A DNA stretch of 64,000 nucleotides, from contig CM074758.1 in the NCBI GenBank assembly GCA_037355855.1, positions 3,445,001 to 3,509,000 on the forward strand, written 5' to 3'. The position numbers and the translations under genes are program-made. This DNA is from Pseudo-nitzschia pungens. Taxonomy: Eukaryota > Bacillariophyta > Bacillariophyceae > Bacillariales > Bacillariaceae. Position 1 is the first letter of the stretch. Every line of letters starts with the position of its first letter. Below the pieces are notes generated by a model that was given only the letters and a program-made list of their open reading frames with translations, searched no databases and was not told where the DNA came from. Shown here one piece after another: positions 40,866 through 52,668 of this stretch.

Positions 40866-43632
40866 ATGCCTCCCCCCCCGCCAGCTTCCAGGCAAAAACG
40901 GCCTCCCTTGGCTGCTACTCTTTCAAACAAACGCGCCTTTGTGGGGACTCCTTCCCGCCGCCCACCTGCTGGCTCCGTTCAGGCTACTCCCTCTCCCCCT
41001 CCCTCTAGGGATTCTCTCCCTTCTGATGATGATATGTCCTTCACTTCTGCTGTGTCTACTGGTGCACTAGATGATGTTGATATGAGCACTGAGCAGTCAG
41101 GCACTGGGCATTCCGACACTGGGCATTCAGGCAGTGGGCAGTCCGACAGTGGGACGTCTGACAGTGGACAGTCCGACAGTGGGAAGTCCAACAGTGGGAA
41201 GTCCACCAGTGAGACGCCTGGGGATGGTCAGCCAGGCTCTGAGCACTCAGACTCTAAGCCCCCTCCTTCCAAGGTCTCTCCTTCCAAGTCTAGTCTGAAA
41301 CAAGCTACTCTTGCATTCCTTTCTGACACACCGTCTGCAGAGCGAAATGCTCTGCGCCAGACAGCCCTGGCTGCTGCCAACAAAGCTCACTCAGACTCCT
41401 TTCTCTGGTGCTACTATGGTACGGGGCCTTTTGCTGGTCAGGCTTCCATCCCCACCCTTATCCAAGCTCTTTGCAAAACTCCAACAGGATCCCGGCTATG
41501 GACTGGGTGTCCAAGTCCCACTCACTTTTTCAGCAAGAAGGATGGGAATGACAAGAAATCCATCCACGATGTCTGTCAGTCCGCCATTCCTCTAGTTTAT
41601 TCGCAAGCTTATCCTGACAACCCTGATTGGAGAACTGCTTCCTTAGAGTCCCTGGTTTCCCTTGCATCTATATGCTTTCAAGACTCTGCCGACTGGACTC
41701 AGCAACCTTCTGGCCATGCTCTGAAGAGATGTCTTATTGGTTTGGCCAAGATGTCACCTGAGTGTTTTGAAACCTTTTACTGTGAAGGCAACCTTTTGCC
41801 CAGCACTGAAGGAAAAGTTTGGTTGGCAGCTAACCAAGCACTTGGATCCCACTGGCATTTCAAGCAGAAGCCGCCTGCTCCTGCTCCTGCAGCAGGGGGT
41901 GTTGCTTCCAGCTCCAGATCAGTGTCCTTCCTTCCTGGTCTAGGTGGTGCCACTGTGTTGTCCTCTTCTGATGGGCATTTTCTACAGCGCCGAGGGGTTT
42001 GCTCTAGTGATTCCAGGTTCCAGTAGATGTCACTGAAGGTTCCAAGTGTTTTCACAGTTCATATGTAACACTCTCCCTTCCCCAGCTCATGTCTCAACAC
42101 CCTGGGGAGCTGTATGATGAACTGCTTAAGTCTCTCAAGGAAGCCCTGGAATTGCTCTGGAAAGTTGACAAGCGCCTGGTGCTCTATGTTTTTCCTTCCA
42201 GAGCTAGGCTCAACCCCAAAGCCAAGCCTGTCACCAAGCTGTGGTCTACCCTCCCAGACAGAAAAACCTTGGAGTTGTATGTCGCTCAGCTGTGGCTTCG
42301 CAGCAGAACTGCCCCTCATTTAAGGTTCTTTGTTGGGCACAGTGTTTCTTTGAAGACTCTCCTATCTACACCTTTGCTTCAGAGACTCAGGGATCGTGAC
42401 ATGGACTTGAAGTATGATCATATCCAGGCTCCAGTTATTGTCACCTGTGGTTTCCTCCTTGGATCTTACATGCAGAGTTTTGATCTTGATCACTACAATG
42501 CATTACTTCAGACCCATCCCAGGTTTCAAGCCTTTCCTATTTCTGTTATCCGGAAGAACATCAGCCTGGACAACTCCAGATCCCCTGATCCCAATCCTGT
42601 CTCAGCTGCTCATGTCCTTTGTGATGCTACCAAGCGAGCCCAAACTGTCAAGCTGCTCAAAGGTCAGTTCAACAGGTGCAAGCCTTCTGACATTGCATCC
42701 CTCCCTGATGGTAAATTCTACAAGTTTATTGAGACAGCCACCAACCCCTCTGACAGGCCCCTCCCTCCCTCCAAGCTCAAGACTGTGAAACAAGCCAAGT
42801 ACCGACAGTCCAAGTTTATTGAAAGCCATGAGACTGCTCCTGTTCTGGGTGTTGTTGATCTTGACCTTCCTGTTGATTTGGGACAGGGCTTGGGTTTGAA
42901 GACTCTGCGCCGAGTGTTAATGGGTATACGAACCCGTGACAATTGGTCCTGGCCCCTGTTCCTTTCAGTTGATACTAGCTCCTACCGGGGTGAAATTCTT
43001 GCTTTGTACAACACCACCACCAAGGCTGAAGCCACGGCCATGTTGTCTTTCCTGCCTATTTTTTTGGAAGCACAGTATGGTTCCTGTGTTCGCCAGTGGT
43101 TCTCTTCTGAGTGCTTGACTGAAATGGAAGCCTTCCACTGGGATGAAACTGCCAAATGTGTTGTGGAGACTGCTCCTGCTGCTGACCAGATACAGGATGA
43201 CTCTCTTCCCTTTTTTGGTGATGGTGATGGAAGAGATTGGGAATTTGTTGATGATGATTTGTCAGTTGACCTTGCTCCAGACCTTACTTTTGATCTGGAT
43301 TTGCACTTCAACCTCCAAGCACGTGCTGACAGTGGTGGTGGTGGATTTGATGATTCCCAATCCATGGATACTCTAGCCACTGGTACCTCTAACCTCACTG
43401 CCGCTCAGGCTCCAACTACTGCTGCTCCAGCTGCAACTACTCAGGGTTCTGCAGATGGTGCATCTCCCTCTACCTCTTTGCCTGGTGCTTCCCCTACTGA
43501 GGGACATGCTGACCAGCCTGTAGACAAACCTGGTGTTGGGGATGAAGTGGCCTCTTCTTTGCAGGTTGGTGTGGCTGCCATTGCCTTTTCTCCTAACACT
43601 GATGCTAGTGTCAGTGATTTAAGCCATGCCAA

Positions 43633-43912
43633 TGTCACATGGTGACGCGCACGACTAACCTACGACGGACGTACGGCCAGTCACGACTGATAATTAATTG
43701 TATCCCGTATGTGCTTGCATACTGAACGGACGTCAGGTGGATTATATGTTAATCGCAGATGGATAATATATGTATGAGCGATGATCGCGCAAGGGCGCAA
43801 GGCGAGACTCATCGCTCATTTCCCCCTCTTTAGAATTTCCATTCCCACGTTGTAAAATATTAATGAACACACAATTTTCATTCACTCGAATTTTCTACTC
43901 TAAAGTGTTACA
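43633..43912 (+). repeat. LTR-2 5' LTR
   Basis: A 280-bp LTR containing a GCGATGATCGCGCAAGGGCG segment and the inverted pair ATGAGCGAT/ATCGCTCAT. Confidence 0.95.
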
Positions 43913-43925
43913 CAGTAATTACTGT
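43912..43925 (+). promoter_or_regulatory. Palindrome at the primer-binding position (LTR-2)
   Basis: ACAGTAATTACTGT begins with the last LTR base. A second palindrome TCAGTACTGA is at 43951-43960, and a weak hairpin (AGGGGTA...TATCCCT) lies before gag. Confidence 0.7.
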
Positions 43926-44051
43926 CCGCCTTAAGTAGGAACAGTAGAACTCAGTACTGAATTCATCACCAAATAATAAACATCCTTATCCTCAACAACA
44001 GGGGTACCTTCTATCCCTGACAAGCAACTATCCAACCTTCAACCAGCCACG

Positions 44052-45056
44052 ATGTCCGGAATCTACAGAGACCCCCCAATCAGCTACAAGAGCTCCTTCG
44101 ATCGCAGCAAGCCGAAGCTTGTGACCCTCTATCACAACGACGCTGAGGGCAACACCGATAGCCTGAAGGTCCCCTTGTTCACGGACAAAGGAGGCCTAGA
44201 AGAGCTCCTGTACGTAGAAGAGTCATTTCGCAACGCGGCAAGAGAACTGCAGCTACCCATGCACAGATATATCACCCATTTTGCTCGGTGCCTCAATACC
44301 GACGCACAAACACAATGGAATGACCTCATCCGGGACGAAAACGACGAGATTGAATACGATCAAGAGGTGATTGAAGGATATACCTTGGCAATTACAGATT
44401 TTGTCAAGCTCTACTGCAATGCCAACGACGCTCGAGATATCATGCATGCCTACCTCAGAGGGCCAGACTGCAAGAAGAAGCTGGATTCGACCTGCAAGAC
44501 ACACGCCGACAGAATTGTCATGCTCCTCAAATACACCACTAAGCTCCACGGCACAGCCTCTCCGCTATCCAGAACTGAAAAGCTCACCATCCTGCTGCAC
44601 ACCTTCCCGACAGCATGGATCGAAGACTTCGGACGCATCCACAGTGGAGTGCAGGAGACCACCACGATCCAATTCATCGTGGACCATATGAGCTGTCTCG
44701 AAAGACAATCTCGAAAGAACAAGGGCAACAAGAGCAACGGGAGACGTCCTAATGCTTCTAATAACCCGAATTCATCTAATCGCAAGCGAAACAACAACAA
44801 CAAGGGGAACAACTCCTCCAACAAAAAGAAATCCAACCCTTGCCGTATCTCGGGACACGACCATGACTGGTCCGAGTGCCCAAATAACAGATACTCCAAG
44901 AATTACAACAAGGGCAAAAATCAAACTAAAGGACCTAAAACTGGGAGCAACGAGACCTTCCAGGCTCACCTCCAAGCAGCCATAGAGTCCTATCACACCG
45001 ATTATGGTGGTCGATGCAAGAGAAGCATCGACGGCGAGCTGGTGTGGCTCCCCTGA
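44052..45056 (+). CDS. LTR-2 Gag (334 aa)
   Basis: Starts MSGIYRDPPISYKSSF. The capsid-like region runs to about residue 218, followed by an Asn/Lys-rich linker and the knuckle CRISGHDHDWSEC (about 262-274, C-x4-H-x-H-x4-C), then NNRYSKNYN. The C-terminus GELVWLP ends at TGA (45054-45056). The next 18 codons are open in the same frame before the first pol ATG at 45111, which suggests stop-codon readthrough to make Gag-Pol. Confidence 0.95.
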   Translation: MSGIYRDPPISYKSSFDRSKPKLVTLYHNDAEGNTDSLKVPLFTDKGGLEELLYVEESFRNAARELQLPMHRYITHFARCLNTDAQTQWNDLIRDENDEIEYDQEVIEGYTLAITDFVKLYCNANDARDIMHAYLRGPDCKKKLDSTCKTHADRIVMLLKYTTKLHGTASPLSRTEKLTILLHTFPTAWIEDFGRIHSGVQETTTIQFIVDHMSCLERQSRKNKGNKSNGRRPNASNNPNSSNRKRNNNNKGNNSSNKKKSNPCRISGHDHDWSECPNNRYSKNYNKGKNQTKGPKTGSNETFQAHLQAAIESYHTDYGGRCKRSIDGELVWLP

Positions 45057-48000
45057 GTCACCAAGCACAAGCCACCCCGGGCCAAGCGCCCTATTCAACC
45101 AGCAATCACCTTGCCTCCGGCGCCACAGGCCCTGGATGCCAGCTCAGCACAGCTGACTGGGAAGTCGCATGGAGGAGATCTCCCGGAAAAAGAGGGGAAG
45201 GAACCTACAGGATGGAGTCCTGTTGAGCGCTCAGCAAATAATATTAATAACAAAAGAAGTCGATCCGACTCCGAAAAGGAAACCGAATCGACAATGGATC
45301 CCCGGAGATCCAAGGGTACAGACGCAAACAACGAATCGACAGAAAAATCGATCGATAAAACGGCAGCAGCAGCAATATCAGGACAATCATGTCTCCTGAC
45401 AAGGACCTGGTCCACCGGATCAGCCAAAATATTCCAAAGCAATCCCAGCAAAACTAAAGACAACACCCATGGAGGTGCGCTGGAGCAAAATTATTCGAAA
45501 CTGCTGTCAACTGCTGGAAATACAGCAGAAAAATCATCCCAAAATCAACCGGCATCGAATACGAAGATGAGCAACGTGGCTCCTATTCTATTAACCAACG
45601 TACAGTTTATACAAGGCATACCTCTCAAAGCAAGACCACTACTCGCACTACTCGATAGTGGATCAACCACGACACTAATCAACAAACGAGCACTACCATT
45701 CGGCACCATACCAACCATGTCCCAACACAAGGTGATAACCACGACAGCTAGTGGTTCCTTCGATACTACAGAGTATGTTACCATGAAGAACATCAAGCTA
45801 CAGGAGTTTGGCAGCACCACTATCATCAAGCAACAAGCACGACTCTTCAATTCCCCGGACTGTCGATATGATCTGATACTAGGGAGAGACTTCCTCCACC
45901 TAGCAAAGATTAATCTGCTATTCGAATCGGCTACAGTCCAGTGGATGAACAGAACAGTCCCAATGAAAGATCTATCCATCTACCAATCCAACAGAGACTA
46001 CCAAGGTCTAATGGAAGAGCTTGAAGATGCTGAACTCTTTGCTGACGACCTCACCTTTGCCAATCCATACAAGTCCAAGGTCATCCTAGACCGAGCCTAC
46101 CAAGAAGTCGACCCATCTACAGTCGCGGGTCAACAAGCCCACATGTCCAAAGCAGAGCAAAAACAATTCCAAGCAGTCCTCAACAAGTATCCCAACGTGT
46201 TTAACGGAGAACTCGGAAGATATCCACACAAGAAGATCTCTCTAAGACTCAAATCCGGAGCAAAGCCCATCCACAAGAAGCCTTATCCAGTTGCATACAA
46301 GAGAGAAGACCTATTCAAAAGGGAGCTCCAGAATCTTTGTAATGATGGAGTACTCAAAAGGTGCACGGGACCAGCCGAATGGGCGTTTCCTACATTCATT
46401 GTTCCAAAGAAGGACAACAGAGTTCGATGGGTATCAGACTTCAGAGAACTGAATCAACTGCTTGAAAGACGTCCTTATCCAATCCCAAGGATACAAGACA
46501 TCATGAACAAGCGGGGCAAATACACGCACTTCACCAAGATTGACTTGTCCATGCAATACTACTGCTTTGAACTAGATGACGCAAGCAAGAAGCTCTGTAC
46601 CATTGTAACGCCATATGGTTGCTATGAATACCAGAGACTACCAATGGGTGTCAAAGTCTCCCCAGATGTAGCCCAACAGCTCATGGAAGATATCCTACAA
46701 GACACCGACTGCACGGTATACATCGATGATATAGGAATATGGACTGATGGATCCTTCGACCACCACATGAAGACTATTGACAAGATCCTTGACAGGCTCA
46801 ACCAAAATGGGCTAAAGTGCAACCCACTCAAGTGTGATTGGGCTGTACAAGAAACCGATTTCCTTGGTTACTGGATGACGCCTACAGCTGTTAAGCCGTG
46901 GAAGAAGAAGATTGAAGCCATCCTACGAATGGATCGGCCCCGAACTGTCACTCAAGTCAAGTCCTTCCTAGGAGCAGTGGGATACTACAGAGATATGTGG
47001 CCTCGCAGATCTCATATCCTAGCTCCTCTCTTTGATATCACCGGTGGCCCCAAGAAAACCCCTCAAGCAGCTGTCATGAAAGGCAAGCAACGCAAAGCAC
47101 CTTCATCAACAGCCTTCACTTGGGGCCCTGCTCAAGATAAAGCCTTTCAAGAAATGAAAGCCATGGTAGCAGCGGATGCGCTGAATACCTATCCGGACCT
47201 TAACAAGCCCTTTGAACTGTACACTGATGCCTCAGACCTACAACTGGGCGCTGCTATTCTACAAGATGGCAAGCCCATTGCCTATTGGTCAAAGAAACTA
47301 ACTGAAGCCCAAAAGAACTATACTACTATGGAAAAAGAACTCCTCGCAATAGTTCTGTGTTGCAAGGAGTACCGAAAAATGCTCCTTGGTGGTGTTATCA
47401 ACGTATACACCGACCATAAGAACCTAACCTTCAGGACCCTGTCGGTCCAACGAGTCCTCCGATGGAGACTCTTCCTAGAAGAATTTGGTGTTAATCTCAC
47501 CTATGTCGAAGGCAAATCTAATGTCTTAGCTGATGCCTTCTCCCGGCTCCCCCGGATGGATCCACCTACTGTGGGGAAGAAAGAAGCCCTTGGTAAGGGA
47601 ACTTTGATTGATTTCCTGAAACTGGAAGTCCCAGAGCAAGAAGAAGAACTGTTTCTTACAGAACTTCCAAGCGTCTTCCAACACTTGTGCCATGACGCAG
47701 ATTATGAACTCCAATCGTGTCTGCTGAACAATGAGTGCCTGGTCAATCTACCCACGATTCAAGACATGGAATGCCCTGTAAATTACAATACCATCTACAA
47801 CCATCAAGCCAAGGACAACAAGCTCTCTTTCAAGGCAAACTCCAAAACATTCTTCTACCAAGAAATTGAAGGCCATAACATTCTATGCTATGCCAATATC
47901 ACGAAGCCCGACAAGTGGAAGATATACATCCCACCTTCTCTAGTGCCCGACACGATCAAATGGTACCACCTCTTGCTGGGTCATTGTGGATCCACCAGGC

Positions 48001-49031
48001 TATATCAAACGATCTCCGAACGCTTCTTTGCTGAAGATCTAGACAAATTATGCCGCGAATATGTATGCCCCGACCATTGCCTCAAATACAAGAATAGGCA
48101 GTTTCAATATGGCAAACTACCGGCCAAAGAAGCGCCCCTGACGCCATTTAGTGAAGTACATGTTGACCTCATCGGCCCCTGGAAAATAACAGCCCAGAAT
48201 AAGACCTACACCTTCAGAGCGCTTACATGCATTGATCCAGTCACCAACCTACTAGAAATCATCCGGATCAGAGACAAGTCCTCCCAACATGTTTCAGACC
48301 AGTTCAAGAATTGTTGGCTCTCCAGATATCCAAGACCCCTCAGATGTGTCCACGACAATGGAGGGGAATTCCTAGGACCTGAATTCCAAGCAACCCTCTC
48401 GAAGTATGGCATTCAAGCAGTACCAACCACTGTGAAGAACCCCCAGTCCAACGCGATTTGCGAAAGAGTTCACCACACCATTGCCGACGTCTTAAGAATC
48501 CTAGTACATGTCAATCCACCTCAACCGAACACCAGGATGACGCAACTGATGGACAATGCTTTATCGACCTGTATGCATGCCTCCAGGTGTGCTATGAACG
48601 CATCTCTCAAGGCATCTCCCGGAGCCCTGGTATTCAATCGTGATATGCTCGTGGATATACCTCTTACAGCCAATCTGCTAGCCTTGCAACAACTGCGCCA
48701 ACAAGGCATCGATACCAACCTAATTAGACACAATCGAAGCCGAATCGAGCATGTATTCAGAATCAATGATCGAGTATGGATGCAAGAACCAGACCCGGAC
48801 AAGCTGCAGCCTCGCAAGAAAGGTCCCTTCGAAATTGTACAAGTACACTCAAACGGTACCGTGAAATTGCAAACGACGCCTTCGACCACCGAAACAGTGA
48901 ACATCCGAAAACTAACGCCATACAAAGAACCACAGAGGTCCGACGTAAACGCCGAAGAAAATTCCGAAGACACTGAAGAAGTTTCCAACGAGTCCGCCGA
49001 TCATTTCTGCACACTTACCATCTCCATTTAA
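45057..49031 (+). CDS. LTR-2 Pol: protease-RT-RNase H-integrase
   Basis: The frame is open from just after the gag TGA; counting residues from the first ATG (45111), 1,306 codons. A conserved junction segment reads LPPAPQALDASSAQL and GGDLPEKEGKEPTGW. Protease has LLDSGSTTTLI near 180. RT has WAFPTFIVPKK, YQRLPMG and YIDDIG near 537. RNase H has FELYTDASD near 700. The integrase has an HHCC zinc finger (about 950-990), HVDLIGPW, DNGGEF and NAICERVHH, and then a GPFEIVQVHSNGTVKLQ tail. Integrase after RNase H places it in Ty3/gypsy. All catalytic motifs are present. It is the likely source of enzymes for the related defective copies here. Confidence 0.95.
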   Translation, partial: VTKHKPPRAKRPIQPAITLPPAPQALDASSAQLTGKSHGGDLPEKEGKEPTGWSPVERSANNINNKRSRSDSEKETESTMDPRRSKGTDANNESTEKSIDKTAAAAISGQSCLLTRTWSTGSAKIFQSNPSKTKDNTHGGALEQNYSKLLSTAGNTAEKSSQNQPASNTKMSNVAPILLTNVQFIQGIPLKARPLLALLDSGSTTTLINKRALPFGTIPTMSQHKVITTTASGSFDTTEYVTMKNIKLQEFGSTTIIKQQARLFNSPDCRYDLILGRDFLHLAKINLLFESATVQWMNRTVPMKDLSIYQSNRDYQGLMEELEDAELFADDLTFANPYKSKVILDRAYQEVDPSTVAGQQAHMSKAEQKQFQAVLNKYPNVFNGELGRYPHKKISLRLKSGAKPIHKKPYPVAYKREDLFKRELQNLCNDGVLKRCTGPAEWAFPTFIVPKKDNRVRWVSDFRELNQLLERRPYPIPRIQDIMNKRGKYTHFTKIDLSMQYYCFELDDASKKLCTIVTPYGCYEYQRLPMGVKVSPDVAQQLMEDILQDTDCTVYIDDIGIWTDGSFDHHMKTIDKILDRLNQNGLKCNPLKCDWAVQETDFLGYWMTPTAVKPWKKKIEAILRMDRPRTVTQVKSFLGAVGYYRDMWPRRSHILAPLFDITGGPKKTPQAAVMKGKQRKAPSSTAFTWGPAQDKAFQEMKAMVAADALNTYPDLNKPFELYTDASDLQLGAAILQDGKPIAYWSKKLTEAQKNYTTMEKELLAIVLCCKEYRKMLLGGVINVYTDHKNLTFRTLSVQRVLRWRLFLEEFGVNLTYVEGKSNVLADAFSRLPRMDPPTVGKKEALGKGTLIDFLKLEVPEQEEELFLTELPSVFQHLCHDADYELQSCLLNNECLVNLPTIQDMECPVNYNTIYNHQAKDNKLSFKANSKTFFYQEIEGHNILCYANITKPDKWKIYIPPSLVPDTIKWYHLLLGHCGSTRLYQTISERFFAEDLDKLCREYVCPDHCLKYKNRQFQYGKLPAKEAPLTPFSEVHVDLIGPWKITAQNKTYTFRALTCIDPVTNLLEIIRIRDKSSQHVSDQFKNCWLSRYPRPLRCVHDNGGEFLGPEFQATLSKYGIQAVPTTVKNPQSNAICERVHHTIADVLRILVHVNPPQPNTRMTQLMDNALSTCMHASRCAMNASLKASPGALVFNRDMLVDIPLTANLLALQQLRQQGIDTNLIRHNRSRIEHVFRINDRVWMQEPDPDKLQPRKKGPFEIVQVHSNGTVKLQTTPSTTETVNIRKLTPYKEPQRSDVNAEENSEDTEEVSNESADHFCTLTISI

Positions 49032-49044
49032 TTATGGGGAACTA

Positions 49045-49324
49045 TGTCACATGGTGACGCGCACGACTAACCTACGACGGACGTACGGCCAGTCACGACT
49101 GATAATTAATTGTATCCCGTATGTGCTTGCATACTGAACGGACGTCAGGTGGATTATATGTTAATCGCGGATGGATAATATATGTATGAGCGATGATCGC
49201 GCAAGGGCGCAAGGCGAGACTCATCGCTCATTTCCCCCTCTTTAGAATTTCCATTCCCACGTTGTAAAATATTAATGAACACACAATTTTCATTCACTCG
49301 AATTTTCTACTCTAAAGTGTTACA
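49045..49324 (+). repeat. LTR-2 3' LTR
   Basis: A 280-bp partner of 43633-43912 with one visible substitution. Confidence 0.95.
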
Positions 49325-52300
49325 GCCAATGCCTCCACCAAATCAGCTCCGGCATCTTTTCCTACCGTGCGACAGACTCGGTTTCCTTCTGATCATGGTT
49401 AGGATTTCTGGTGCGAGGTTTGATGGGATGCCTTCCACTCCAAATCCCATCCGTGCTTCCCCCGGTTCTTCCCTTCCCTCCTCCGCCTCTTTCCCTGCTT
49501 CTCAATTTGTCCAATTAACTCTCCATGGAGACTCTCTTGCTGCTAAGGATTCTGATAGTTTTGGACATCCTTTTCCTCAAGCTCCATCATCTAATTCCAC
49601 CCTCATCACTTTCCAAAACATTGGACCCCAGCATAGAGCTGCTTTTATGTCCAGGTCCAAACACAAATCCCGTCAATTTGTCAAGAGCAACGCCAGTGTG
49701 GCGCTTTTTGCTGAACATTGTTTGAATGAATCAAAACTCCTGCCCTGTGATCTTTTCAATCGGCGCATGAAGAATGTCTGTCCTTCAAGTTTTTCCTATC
49801 TTGCCAACAACAAGCATGAGGCTTCTGACTGCACATGGCTTCAGCCTGGAGGCACAGGTTTTACCATTGACCAATTGTTCAGTTCCCACAAGGTTGCCCA
49901 TGGGGCTGACCCTTCTGGTCTTGGCAGATGGTCCTTTGTCAAGTTTCAGGGCAGGGATGGCTACACTGTCACCATGTTTTCTGCCTACTGCCCAGTTGAA
50001 AATGACAGGGATCTAGGATCAGTCTGGAATCAACAGTACCGCTACTTTCAAGCAGCTGAAAATCTTTTCAGTCCCAACCCATGCATTCTTTTTCACAGGG
50101 ATTTGACTGCTGCCCTTCAGGCTTGCCTGCGGGCAGGTGACCAGATCATTCTGGGGATTGATCAAAATGCTGATGTTCGGTCTGATGGCTTGTCCTTTCA
50201 GCTCCAGGCTCTTGGTTTCAGAGAGGCCATTCTTACCGTTCATAGTCAGTCTTCTCCCCCTGCCACCCACAACAGAAACACTACCAGAACACCAATTGAT
50301 GCCATTTGGGTCTCTGAGAATGTTGATGTTCTCAGGGCTGGGTATTGTCCCTTTGGTGGTGCCCATGGTATGGAATCTGACCACAGACTGCTTTGGATTG
50401 AAGTCTGTAATTGCAGCCTCATGGGCAAACATCTGCCACCTCCTGTGAGCTTCTCTCATTCCAAACTCCAGTCCTCCCACCCTCATTTACGCCAACGGTA
50501 TTTCAAGCGTGTGAGGCACAGCTTTCTCAAGGCTGGAGTGTTTTCTCTCCAAGCTAAGCTGGAGCACCTATTGGCTCAGTTTCAGTCTGGGGATATTTCT
50601 GTGTGCGCGCGCGCTGATCTCATCACCACATATGAAGTACTCCATGAAACCTCCACCTCTCTCCGGCTCTCTGTTGAACAAAACCTCTGCCACGCTAGAG
50701 CTGGTTTGGTTCCATGGTCACCACAGCTGCAAGTCTATCGTGATACCATTGACTTTTGGAGGCGTGTTGTTCAGTTGAGGCAGGGTGTGTCCACCAGTCA
50801 TACTGTTTTGAAAAGGTTGGCCTGCAAGCTTTCTCTTTACAAAGGGAACACAGTGATCTTTCCAGTGCTCTCCTCCATCTGAAACAAGCTTACAGGCAAT
50901 ACCGGGCAGTGAAAAAGTTAGCTCCCTCATGGAGAGACTCCTTCAATCAAGGCCTGGTGGATGCACTTCTTGCTGAAGGCAAGCCTCACAACCAGAGTGC
51001 TTCCCAGATTCGTTCCAGGATGCGCAGGGAACGGCTTCAACAAGAGCTTGGCCTTGCTGCTAGGTCTATTCGGGGACGTGTCAACAAGTCAGCAGTCTTG
51101 AGAGCTATTGCAGTTGGCCAGGATGGTGTTGAACAGGTCTTGGAGTCCCAGTCTACTATGGTTCCAGCTATGGCTGAATCCAATGTCCGGCGTCAACAGC
51201 AGTGTCTTGGCACTCCTTCCATGAATCCCTCCTTCATTCAAGATTTCGGCTATCTAGGCACTGCCCATGCGGCTCCTCATGTTCTTGATGGCACATATAA
51301 TCCTCCTCTTGCCACTGACAAATACCTTTCTGAATTTCTTTCTTGTCTCAAAGTCCCTGACTCTATCCTGAGTTTGCCCCCCTTTGACTATTCAGTGTGT
51401 CCAGCTGACAATGCTGCTGCCTGGAAATGCCAGAGGGAACGCACAGCCAGTGAGCCTTCTTGTTTGAGTTTTGCCCACCACAAGGCTTTTGCCCTTGATT
51501 CCCAGTTGAACAAGTTTGACACTCTCCTGAGATCCGTCCCATTGATTGTTGGCTTCTCTCCTTCTGCTTGGCAGGTCATCACTGATGTTGAGATCTTCAA
51601 GAAACCTGGTGAATATAGAGTGGATAAGATGAGGCTTATCCAGTTGATGTCTCCTGAGTTCCAAATCAACAACAAGATGATTGGCAGACGCATTCTTGCC
51701 CATGCTGAACTTGCCAATGCAGTGGCTGTTGATCAACATGGTAGCAGGAAACACCACAAGGCCATCAACACCTGCCTGAACAAGAAGCTCATTTGTGATG
51801 TGTTGCAGCAGAAGCGCAGATCTGGTGCTGTTGCTATGAATGATGCCAAGGGCTGTTATGATAGGATATCTCATCCCATTGCAGGTCTCACTCTCCAGAG
51901 CTTTGGGGTTCCTGCACATGTGTGTGAAGTTCTTATGTCTACTCTGCAACATGCCAAGCACCACATCAAAACTGGTTTTGGTCGGTCCGGCCCTGTGTAT
52001 GGTGATGAACCTGTTCCTCTCAGTGGTTGTGGCCAAGGCAACGGTATTGGTCCAACTCTTTGGGCTTTGGTGTCAACCATTGTCTTCCGAATGATGCAAC
52101 AGGCTGGGCATGGTGTCCATCTTCTCACTTCATTGTCACTGCAACTGGTTTCTCTTGTGGGTTTTGCTTTTGTGGATGACACAGATTTGTTTTGTGCTGG
52201 CTCTGATTCCTCGACATCTGGTGAGGAATTGGCTGTTGACTTTCAGGAAGCTCTTGACCGATGGGCTGGTGGGATTATTGCCACTGGTGGTGCTATTGAA

Positions 52301-52668
52301 CCTGCCAAATCCTTCTGTTATTTGATTGATTTCAAATGGAATGGATCCGGTTGGGACTACCGCTCAATTGCTGACATGCCCGGTGACTTCTCTGTTGCTG
52401 ACAAAAATGGCAATCGAGCTACCCTGGATCGGTTTGAAGTTGACCATGCTGACAAGACCCTTGGGGTTTTTATCTCCATGGATGGCAATGAGGAAGCACA
52501 GATTGCTCACATGAAGTCCCAGTCTCAGTCTTTTGGCTCTCAACTCAAGGCTTCTAAGTGTGAGAAGCGAGCATCCCTCTACACCTTCAAGTATTCTTTC
52601 ATGAAGTCTGTTGAATACCCCATGCCTGTCACGCAACTTGATGAGGCCACCTGGACTAAGATTATTCA

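Larger units (their letters stand above)
43633..49324 (+). mobile_element. LTR-2: Ty3/gypsy retrotransposon, open gag and pol
   Basis: The two 280-bp LTRs (TGTCACATGG...GTGTTACA) differ by one base that I can see (CGCAGATGG versus CGCGGATGG). The target duplication GCCAA is at 43628-43632 and 49325-49329, inside LINE C ORF1. Gag and pol are open and in the same frame. A GGGGAACTAT purine tract precedes the 3' LTR. It is the youngest-looking and probably complete copy of the family. Confidence 0.96.
40866..49402 (+). pseudogene. LINE C ORF1, frameshifted and split by LTR-2
   Basis: Homologous to the 980-aa LINE A ORF1. It starts MPPPPPASRQKRPPL, has the SGxSxSG repeat tract (about 41100-41210) and the SPTHFFSKKDGNDKKSIHD block. 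A one-base deletion near 42017 produces a stop at 42026; the proper frame resumes (PVDVTEGSKC, then MSQHPGELYDELLKSLKEAL) and runs to 43632, where LTR-2 interrupts SHANA. The last 24 codons lie at 49330-49402 and end at the TAG that overlaps ORF2's ATG. Product unknown, as for LINE A. Confidence 0.9.

Noticed and set aside
49525..49725. Leu-rich short frames within LINE ORF1 and ORF2 (also 5143-5343 and similar)
   Set aside because: Out-of-frame shadows; the same shadows appear in both LINE copies because the real frame is conserved.
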